Assembly (NCBI GenBank): GCA_047967505.1
Contig: CM106539.1
Length of the DNA: 64,000 bases
Reading direction: 5' to 3' (one strand)
Source of the DNA: Dipteris shenzhenensis
Lineage: Eukaryota; Polypodiophyta; Polypodiopsida; Gleicheniales
Within the stretch, counting starts at the first letter, position 1. Each line of letters opens with the position of its first letter. The notes below the pieces were generated by a model. It did not search any database. It was given only the letters and a program-made list of their open reading frames with translations, and was not told the origin of the DNA. Shown in pieces: positions 46,290-54,609 of this stretch. Both the position numbers and the translations under genes were made by a program.

Positions 46290-46335
46290 AAAAGCATCGG
46301 TATTTTTGTCGGAAAATGGCCTATGCCTTGTCGTG
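46290..46335 (-). repeat. Right terminal inverted repeat of CACTA-A
   Basis: Read inward it is CACGACAAGGCATAGGCC and continues to ATACCGATGC. The fourth base is G instead of T. The duplicated copy at 59655-59700 keeps the correct CACTA. Confidence 0.85.
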
Positions 46336-46605
46336 TTGGAAAGAGAATATCGTGTCTGTTTAACCTTTTGGCACTGCTTTTAGATCACATCAAACAACAA
46401 TAATTAGTGTTCTTGACTTGTGTGTGAGACAACTCTTAATAGAGGGGGAGTGTAGAAAGGAGCAAGGGAGGGACCTATCCGAGATAATGACACAGGGATT
46501 GGAAGTCTGCGACTGAGAGGGACAAAGCCTGTGAGACAATGAGAGAGATTGGAGACGTCAAGAGAGACTACAAATAGAAAGATATTGGAGACATCGAGAG
46601 ACATT

Positions 46606-46656
<51 letters not shown>

Positions 46657-47046
46657 ACGTCTCTAAAAGGCCAAATGGCCTATGAGACTAAAACAATTGA
46701 TACATCTTCTAGTGTTGTCTCATCAAAGAGAACAACAAAATAAATAAGCTGAAAGCTGAGAGCTACTAAAGGTTCTTACAGTCAAAGGGACTGCAAGTGA
46801 CCCAAAACTAATGAAATACCAAGCAAGTATTCTAAAAAGTACCAATTGATCAGCATAGGCAGAAAGCTAATCAATAGAAAGGTTACACTCTTCTCATGTC
46901 AAAAATCCCAATCATGGGCAGCTTTAGGATCTCATAACTCGGTGCCACACGTTTCCGATGTTTGGCAATGATGGCACAGATCCTCATCCAGAAATTAAAA
47001 ATCCTCATTGTATTGATTAAAAATCCTCACGACTTCTACTAAGCTG

Positions 47047-47087
<41 letters not shown>

Positions 47088-47799
47088 ACTAGAGGGACAT
47101 CGAGAAATTAAAAATCCTCATTGTATTGATTGGAGATCATAGAATCCTCAATGTGGGGGGAAGAAGGGCCTCTTTTTGCAAAAGACTACTATACAAATGG
47201 CTTCTCAAAACTCTACCATTTTTTGCCAAAAAGAGTACCTTTTACATACACCGTAGCGTGCTTTCACCCAACTTAATGTTGTTACTTGCCATAATTTTTT
47301 TTTAAAGAATGGTCCATAGTCTAATTGAAAAGAATTCAAAAAAGGAAGGAGAGCCTGGGAAGGAGGGGATAAAGAGGAGATTGATTAATGAGGATTTCCC
47401 TCAATTTATGATGGGAGGGACCCTGTTCCCTCTTATTTATAAGGGTATGAACCCACTCATTTTATGTTTTTCACAAAATCCTCAAGAGCTTAATGGAAAG
47501 ACCATATGAGCTCTCAAGAAATTACTTTCTAAAGGCCCTTAATATCAATAAATTATTCCATAGACATAAACTCACATAAATAGAAAGAATGCAGTAGGCA
47601 AAACATTTTAGGTACCCTTCAATCCATGCTCTAGTCTAGAATATTGATTCAAGATATCTACCACCTTCTAGTGCCCTTGATCAAAGTATGATCCATACTC
47701 TATGTGTGGCAAGCTCCATATGTGTCAAAAATGCAAAAATTTTTCAGCATCTAGAGCAAAGCTGAATAAACCCATGTAAAAATTGAAATTTGGTATGGA
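46336..47799. other. Spacer between CACTA units, with two (GA)n tracts
   Basis: No gene is supported. (GA)n microsatellites occupy about 46610-46651 and 47048-47085. The phrase AATTAAAAATCCTCATTG occurs twice. The spacer recurs at 59701-61183 with length changes in the GA tracts. Confidence 0.7.
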
Positions 47800-47845
47800 C
47801 ACTACAAGGCATAGGCCATTTTCCGACGGAAATACCGACGCTTTT
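47800..47845 (+). repeat. Left terminal inverted repeat of CACTA-B
   Basis: CACTACAAGGCATAGGCC, then TTTTCCGACGG and ACCGACGC. It matches the reversed right terminus at 59700 with only a few changes in the CCGACGGAAAT part. Confidence 0.92.
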
Positions 47846-47930
47846 TACATTAAAAATTTTTTTTTTCACGGGCGCAAAGGTCGCTATAAAAGTCGTTAAA
47901 ATCGTCGGAAAAGGAGCGTCGCTATAAACC

Positions 47931-48075
47931 GTCGCTATATAGCGACGCTGTTAATCGTCGCTATATAGCGACGATGCAAACGTCGCTATATAGCGACTCT
48001 GATAATCGTCGCTATATAGCGACACTGGTAAACGTCGCTATATAGCGACACTGGTAAACGTCGCTATATAGCGAT
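47931..48075. repeat. Left subterminal palindrome array of CACTA-B
   Basis: Five perfect GTCGCTATATAGCGAC and a sixth with one mismatch, every 26 bp or so. Short linkers such as GTTAAT, ATGCAAA and CTGGTAAA separate them. This is the best-preserved array, and it lies next to an intact gene 2. Confidence 0.95.
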
Positions 48076-48097
48076 GATTAACAGAAGTTTAAAAAAA

Positions 48098-48152
48098 GGG
48101 TTAGTGGGGCTAAACAGGGCTTCCTTTTGGCTCTGTTTAGCCCCACTAACCC
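48098..48152. repeat. Long hairpin downstream of gene 2 (minus copy)
   Basis: GGGTTAGTGGGGCTAAACAG pairs with CTGTTTAGCCCCACTAACCC, leaving a loop of about 15 bases. It is bounded by an A run and a T run, so it resembles a small foldback repeat or an RNA hairpin source. Confidence 0.92.
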
Positions 48153-48352
48153 TTTTTTTTTTTTTGTAATTACAAAAGAAAGTTTTTTATAACAAAATTT
48201 CCCTTGCTTGCAGGGTGATACAAAATTGTTCTTGTGAACGATGAGGAAGAAATGCATATACATATACAACTGTGTTTGAAACAAAATTACCCTGTGAAAG
48301 GGCGATACAAAATTGCTCTAACGAGCGGATATACAAAATGCTACTACCACTA

Positions 48353-49928
48353 CTAATCCGAATCCGAATCCGAATCGTCTTGTTGGGCTGTTCCTTGGTC
48401 CTCGGCACCTGCATCTTCTCCCTCGTCCCCGACACCTGCGTCTTCTCCCTCGTCATCGGCACCTACGTCCGATCCTTGCCCGTGTTGATCGCTCGTCTCT
48501 GATGATGGGACGCTTGAGCTTTGACCCTAAGAGTGAACCATATAAATCGAAAATTAGATTGGAACTTAAATTAAAAAGTGAGATTACAAGTAGGAGTAAA
48601 CTTATACCGTGCGAGCAGCCACCTCAGCCCAATCGACTTTCGCTCCCATTGCCTCTTGCTCAATGAACCACGGCTTGGTTTCTATCCGAAATGCGCGCCG
48701 CGTCTCTGCATCCGTAGGAAGACGACCCATCGCAGCTTGCTGTGGATCCAATTTACGAGAGTTAGAGTTAGCTAAAGTGCATGTAATATGTAAGTAAAAC
48801 AAATAGAACAATACATTAAATGGAAAGAAGTAAACTTACCACGGTTGCCTCGAATGCATACCGACCGCCTGCACCAAAGTGTGAAGTACCTACGACATCC
48901 AGCCGTCTCTTCGCAGCCCTCCTCTGACCCTCGAACATTTTGGGATGGTCCCTATGTTGCTTCTTGAAGTACTTCCAATCAGCTTTGTCTGCCCAGCTGG
49001 GTTTAGCCAACCCCTTTGTAATGGAAGTACGCATGGTTGATCTGTGATGCTTTAGGACCAAACCCATGCACTCGAGCATATAACTGTTATTAAACTCCAC
49101 ATTTGGCAGATTAGGATATCTTTGTTTTAACTCATCGATCACCGCCTGCTTCTTTTGGGCATCTTGATACCGCCAATCGATATTTATGCCGCTCTTGAAG
49201 TGATGACTCATCAACCGCCTCATGGCGGCCATCACTGCTTTGCCCTTTTTGTCTTCTATTATCTCTCCGGCAGATGTGATTTGATAGGAGAGATCCCCTA
49301 ATGAGTAAGGGGGACTGACGGTAGCAGAGTCTGAAGGAGTGGAAGCTGCGCGACCGCTTCTGAATCGAGGAGTAGCTGTGGGAGTAGGAGAGGGAAAGGG
49401 ACCTGACTGATACTGTGTCTCCGGACCAAGTGGAGACCTAAAGGAGCGTGAGTGTGCTGACTCGTCTACATCTCCTGAGTCAGCACAACATGAGCCGCCC
49501 ATCCTACTCTTCCTTCCCTTGCGGGAGGCATGCGCAGGTGATGATCCCGCGGTCGAAGGGGCGCGAGGGGATGGCTGGGCTGTACGTCCACCCGTCGGTG
49601 TAGGGGAAGGAATTGCGGAGGTCCTCTGAGAGAGCAGAGAGAAGAATCTCGCTGCCTCCTCATCGCTCATCTGCGCTACAAACTCGTCGGGAGTCCCAAC
49701 AAAGCCATGCGCGGCTAGCAAAGGAGTCCCCTGAGGGGTAGTCGCAATGCTACGTGGAAGAGGGGTCGGACCAGGGGTAGTCACAGTGCTAGGACCGAGA
49801 GGAGTCGGACCAGGGGTAGTCCTCGGGGTAGTCGCCTGAGAGGAATCAAAGTCCTCTGGAGCATATAGATCGTGAGCTCTCCTCCTGCGAGGCTGTCCGT
49901 ACTCGTCCGATGAGCGACGTGATCCCAT
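48353..49928 (-). CDS. CACTA gene 2, intact: Transposase_24-like DNA-binding partner
   Basis: Three exons: 49928-48840, 48739-48608 and 48526-48353 (lengths 1089, 132 and 174). Both introns have GT..AG borders and phase 0, giving 464 residues. The start is MGSRRSSDEYGQ; MLD lies in frame just upstream, and the frame also stays open into the satellite, which is not a real N terminus. Residues 1-210 are Ser/Thr/Pro-rich and probably disordered, with TTPGPTPL repeats and a basic SRKGRKSRMGGS patch. Residues about 210-363 are basic and helical (KKGKAVMAAMRRLMSHHFK, WADKADWKYFKKQHRDHP, QRRAAKRR), resembling plant Transposase_24 (Ptta/En-Spm) proteins. Exon 3 is acidic and ends DSDSDSD. Probable role: binding subterminal repeats. 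Family assignment is by eye. Confidence 0.75.
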
Positions 49929-49959
49929 GTCTAACATAGACACAAACACGAAAACAGAA

Positions 49960-50215
49960 AACAAATAAACAAACATGAGCATTCTCATAGGCATAGGCAT
50001 AGGCAAGAAGAAAGAAGAGGGAAAGGAAAGAAGAGGGAAAGGAAAGAGGGAAAGAAGAGGGAAAGATAAGAGGGAAAGAAGATGTAAAGGAAAGAAAAGA
50101 ATGAGAATGAGGAAATAGAGAATGAGAGAAGGGGAAAGAGATGAGGGAAAATAGAGAAGGAGAGAAGGGGGAAATGAGAGAAGGGGGAAATAGAGTGGGA
50201 AATAGAGAATGAGCT
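49960..50215 (-). promoter_or_regulatory. Pyrimidine-rich leader before gene 2 (minus copy)
   Basis: On the minus strand a TTTCCCTCTTCTTTCC-type tract leads from the satellite to the ATG at 49928, as in the other copies. Strong CT bias suggests a promoter or 5' UTR role. Confidence 0.45.
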
Positions 50216-52693
50216 TATGCAAAAATAGAGAATGAGCATAAGCTCCTCTCATTCTCTATTTCCGCATAAGCTCCTTCTCTTTTTCCGCATGAGCTTATGC
50301 TTATGCTCATCGGTGAGCATGAGCTTATGCTCATGTTTCCGCATATGCTCAAGAAAAAGAGAAAGAGAAAGAGCTTATGCGGAAAAAGAGAAAGAGCTTA
50401 TGCGGAAACTCATTCTCTATTTCCGCATAAGCTCCTTCTCTTTTTCCGCATGAGCTTATGCGGATGCTCATGGGTGAGCATGAGCTTATGCTCATGTTTC
50501 CGCATATGCTCACGCATATGCAGAAAGAGAGAAGGAGCTTATGCGGAAAAAGAGAATGAGAGAAGCATAAGCTTCTCTCATTCTCTATTTCTGCATAAGC
50601 TCTTGCGGAAACTTACGCATAAGCTCATGCTCATGCATGAGCATAAGCATGAGCTTATGCTTATGCTTATGCTTAAGCATAAGCATAAGCATAAGCTCAT
50701 GCTTATGCTCATGCGGATATAGAGAAGGAGCTTATGCGGAAAGAGAGAAGGAGCTCATGCAGAAAGAGAGAAGGAGCTTATGCTCATGCGGAAATAGAGA
50801 AGGAGCTTATGCGGAAAAAGAGAATGAGAGAAGCATAAGCTTCTCTCATTCTCTATTTCCGCATAAGCTTATGCGGAAACTTACGCATAAGCTCATGCTC
50901 ATGCATGAGCATAAGCTCATGAGCATATGAGCATGAGCTTATGCTTACTTACGCATAAGCTCATGCTCATGCATGAGCATAAGCATGAGCTTATGCTTAT
51001 GCTTATGCATAAGCATAAGCATAAGCTCATGCTTATGCTCATGCGGATATAGAGAAGGAGCTTATGCGGAAAGAGAGAAGGAGCTCATGTGGAAACTTGC
51101 GGAAACTTGCGCATAAGCTTATGCGGAAACTTGCGCATAAGCTCATGCTCATGCATGAGCATAAGCATGAGCTTATGCTTATGCTTATGCTTAAGCATAA
51201 GCATAAGCATAAGCTCATGCTTATGCTCATGCGGAAATAGAGAAGGAGCTTATGCGGAATGAGAGAAGGAGCTTATGCGGAAAAAGAGAATGAGAGAAGC
51301 ATAAGCTTCTCTCATTCTCTATTTCCGCATAAGCTTATGCGGAAACTTGCGCATAAGCTCATGCTCATGCATGAGCATAAGCTCATGCTTATGCTCATGC
51401 GGATATAGAGAAGGAGCTTATGCGGAAAGAGAGAAGGAGCTCATGCGGAAACTTGCGGAAACTTGTGCATAAGCTTATGCGGAAACTTGCGCATAAGCTC
51501 ATGCTCATGCATGAGCATAAGCATGAGCTTATGCTTATGCTTATGCTTAAGCATAAGCATAAGCATAAGCTCATGCTTATGCTCATGCGGAAATAGAGAA
51601 GGAGCTTATGCGGAATGAGAGAAGGAGCTCATGCGGAAACTTGCGGAAACTTGCGCATAAGCTTATGCGGAAACTTGCGCATAAGCTCATGCTTATGCTC
51701 ATGCGGAAATAGAGAAGGAGCTTATGCGGAATGAGAGAAGGAGCTCATGCGGAAACTTGCGGAAACTTGCGCATAACCTTATGCGGAAACTTGCGCATAA
51801 GCTCATGCTCATGCGGAAATAGAGAAGGAGCTTATGCGGAATGAGAGAAGGAGCTTATGCGGAAAAAGAGAATGAGAGAAGCATAAGCTTCTCTCATTCT
51901 CTATTTCCGTATAAGCTTAATCGGAAACTTACGCATAAGCTCATGCTCATGCGGAAATAGAGAAGGAGCTTATGCGGAATGAGAGAAGGAGCTTATGCGG
52001 AAACTTACGCATAAGCTCATGCTCATGCATGAGCATAAGCTCATGCGGATATAGAGAAGGAGCTTATGCGGAAAGAGAGAAGGAGCTCATGTGGAAACTT
52101 GCGGAAACTTGCGCATAAGCTTATGCGGAAACTTGCGCATAAGCTCATGCTCATGCATGAGCATAAGCATGAGCTTATGCTTATGCTTATGCTTAAGCAT
52201 AAGCATAAGCATAAGCTCATGCTTATGCTCATGCGGAAATAGAGAAGGAGCTTATGCGAAATGAGAGAAGGAGCTTATGCGGAAAAAGAGAATGAGAGAA
52301 GCATAAGCTTCTCTCATTCTCTATTTCCGCATAAGCTTAATCGGAAACTTACGCATAAGCTCATACTCATGAATGAGCATAAGCATGAGCTTATGCTTAT
52401 GCTTATGCTTAAGCATAAGCATAAGCATAAGCTCATGCTTATGCTCATTCGGAAATAGAGAAGGAGCTTATGCAGAATGAGAGAAGGAGCTCATGCGGAA
52501 ACTTGCGGAAACTTGCGCATAAGCTTATGCGGAAACTTGCGCATAAGCTCATGCTCATGCATGAGCTTATGCTTATGCTTATGCATAAGCATAAGCATAA
52601 GCTCATGCTTATGCTCATGCGGAAATAGAGAAGGAGCTTATGCGGAATGAGAGAAGGAGCTTATGCGAAAAAAGAGAATGAGAGAAGCATAAG
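50216..52693. repeat. Hexamer satellite with higher-order repeats
   Basis: GCATAAGC/GCTTATGC and GCTCATGC/GCATGAGC modules alternate with GGAAATAGAGAAGGAGC, GGAATGAGAGAAGGAG and GGAAACTTGCGCATAAGC. A larger unit ending in the same 190-bp segment recurs at 51039, 51395 and 52041, so intervals are 356 and 646 bp. The block is dense in perfect palindromes. Confidence 0.92.
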
Positions 52694-53117
52694 CACCATT
52701 TCGTCCAACCTCTGTGCTGGACCTTCTTTGGTATATGAGCTTTCTTTTGCTTCAGAAAGCCCTCTTTTCCTTGCTTTGAAGAGTGAGCTACAAGCCCTCC
52801 AAGTTCAGCTTTTCAGTTTTGACAGTTTTGGACAAGTTTTTGAAGATGATGCTACATAAAATGCTACTCTAGCATTTCTGGTTTTTTGAAGCTTTCAATA
52901 ACTTCAGTACAAGTTTTGTTTTGACTTGCTAGACCTGGTTCTGATTGGAAAATGTTTATTTCATCCACTTCTATGAAGCATGTAAGAAGAAGCATCATTG
53001 TTTGAAATCTAGTCACTACTATTTGCTACATTAAGTGCTCATATTTTGGAAGTCTTTCAGTTATTTTTGCCTTGTAAGAGAGATAGACACTGCCCAATAT
53101 CTAGGTTAGACCCTCTC

Positions 53118-53948
53118 ATGGCTACCATATATAATCTTGAGAAGTTCAATGGAAAGGGGTTCCATACATGGCAAATGAAGGTAAAATTTGCATTAATGCG
53201 GGAGAACTTATGGGGACTTGTCAAATCTACTCCTACCGCTTCTTCTACGGCCTCAAATGCTGGGGAATCTTCAGCTCCGACACGACCGGCAAGGGATCCA
53301 GCAAGAGAAGAAAAAGCATATGGTATAATTGCTTTAGCTTTGGGTGATGATTACATACATCATATATCTGACTTGGAGTCTCCATCGGAAGCATGGCAGA
53401 AGCTAGATTTGATTTTTGGTGCAAGCTCTCATATTTCTAAACTATCACTTAAAATCTCTTTCTTTGAATTAAAGATGGCAAGTGATACTACTTTAGCTGC
53501 CCATGTCAACTATATGCGGAGTCTTATGACTCAGTTAGCTTCTATCAACTCTCCTATCACCCCTGATGATGCTATGGCAGTACTACTTAAGAGTATGCCT
53601 GAAAGCTTTGATCACATTGTAAGCACTTTGAAGAATCTTCCCAATCCAAACCTTGAAGGCATTATCTCAGCTCTCCAAGAAGAAGAAAGACACATGGAGT
53701 TAAGGAAAGGCAATGACACTGCTTATGTTATGAAATTCCAGAAGGGCAAGTACTCTCCTTGCAATCACTGTGGAAAGACAAATCACCTTTCAAAGGACTG
53801 CTTCAAAGTTAATCCATGTAAGCACTGTGGCAAAAACAACCATAGTGAGAAGTTCTGCAGAGCCAAAGCAAAGACAGAAAATGCAAATCTACTTACAGTT
53901 AATGAGCCTCCACAAGATGAGGCATCCTTTGAAGATTATGCATTTTAA
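53118..53948 (+). CDS. Copia Gag protein with two zinc knuckles (copy b)
   Basis: The protein is identical to the 276-residue Gag at 42114-42944, including both CCHC knuckles and the early stop after SFEDYAF. No pol follows. This copy has lost its 5' LTR and primer site, so it has no element promoter and cannot transpose by itself; transcription from nearby sequence is possible. Identity of the two frames reflects recent duplication rather than proven selection. Confidence 0.88.
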   Translation: MATIYNLEKFNGKGFHTWQMKVKFALMRENLWGLVKSTPTASSTASNAGESSAPTRPARDPAREEKAYGIIALALGDDYIHHISDLESPSEAWQKLDLIFGASSHISKLSLKISFFELKMASDTTLAAHVNYMRSLMTQLASINSPITPDDAMAVLLKSMPESFDHIVSTLKNLPNPNLEGIISALQEEERHMELRKGNDTAYVMKFQKGKYSPCNHCGKTNHLSKDCFKVNPCKHCGKNNHSEKFCRAKAKTENANLLTVNEPPQDEASFEDYAF

Positions 53949-54320
53949 ATTATCTCTATGTATGCTCCAGATCACTCTTTTTATGTCAAGGTACTCAGCC
54001 TGGATAGTCCTCCAAAATGAATGAAAATAAATTATTGTGTGTTGTGTTTTGTGAACACCTCTGGTCACCTTATGATGTAGGCCATGTGTATGTTTGTTCC
54101 ATGGTACCTCCTACAGACATTGTGTGCATGTACATGTCGGAGAGATAACCATTGGAAGGTCTGTTTGTATCCCTTTCTGTTTACCTTACACCCAAGGAAA
54201 CCCTTGCTAGCATGAGAACCTAGCCATAGATTTATCCTTGACCACCATGAGATGGCATGAGAAACTATGAGACTAGATGTATCCTTGACATAGCTTGAGG
54301 CATCTCCTTGAGGGGGGGTT

Positions 54321-54609
54321 TGTTGGGATATCTCAAGGTGTATGCCTCAGGCACACCTTATGTTTCTATGTGTGAGTGCTAGAGGCACAGTTAGGTGCCC
54401 ACAAGCACAGTTAGGTGGTGGAAAAGCCACATAGGATGATTGAGTGAATCTAGGAGCAGATTGAGGAGATGATTGAGGAGCTTTGAGATCATCAGTGATG
54501 TCAATGACCTTGTATGAGGTGCCTACTTAAGGACCTCTTTCTTCTTCATTCTATAAGCAAGTATTCTGAGTTTGTGTCCACTCTACTCTTTCTTTTCAGT
54601 ATTCCAACA
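54321..54609 (+). repeat. 3' LTR of copia-4b
   Basis: Follows the GAGGGGGGGTT tract, starts TGTTGGG and ends TTCCAACA. The next five bases (GCTCA) equal the bases before the 5' LTR of copia-4a. Confidence 0.93.

Larger units (their letters stand above)
35159..46335. mobile_element. CACTA/En-Spm DNA transposon (CACTA-A)
   Basis: The left end reads CACTACTACACATGG. The right end, read inward on the minus strand, is CACGACAAGGCATAGGCC, a one-base change from CACTA. Both sides are flanked by TTG (35156-35158 and 46336-46338), as expected for the 3-bp CACTA target duplication. Both ends share an ACCGAyG block about 40 bp inside and arrays of GTCGCTATATAGCGAC. It contains a TNP2 gene on the minus strand, gene 2 on the plus strand, a satellite and a nested copia. 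The two termini are only partly similar, so a composite origin is possible. Confidence 0.7.
52694..54609 (+). mobile_element. Gag-only Ty1-copia element, 5' truncated (copia-4b)
   Basis: Begins inside the internal region, about 430 bp downstream of where the 5' LTR should end, right at the satellite edge. It carries an intact gag, a polypurine tract and a complete 289-bp 3' LTR, followed by GCTCA. It matches copia-4a at a fixed offset of 11004 bp with very few differences in the shared internal part. Confidence 0.9.

Noticed and set aside
46549-46743. Frame with a run of alternating Arg and Glu
   Set aside because: It is a translation of the (GA)n microsatellite; repeat length differs between the duplicated copies.
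47931-48075. CRISPR-like regular repeat and spacer pattern
   Set aside because: The repeats are 16-bp palindromes with 8-10-bp linkers that are themselves repeated, next to CACTA termini in a plant genome. There are no cas genes and no unique spacers.
48816-50252. 478-residue unspliced frame as the real protein
   Set aside because: Its first 110 or so residues are translated satellite and pyrimidine tract, and its last residues read into an intron. The spliced three-exon model from MGSRRSSDEY with phase-0 introns is better.
50297-52458. Many open frames in the satellite giving Leu/Met/His/Lys or Ser/Cys/Leu runs
   Set aside because: They arise on both strands and in several frames because the hexamers lack stops in those frames. 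No start context, domain or codon bias supports a gene.
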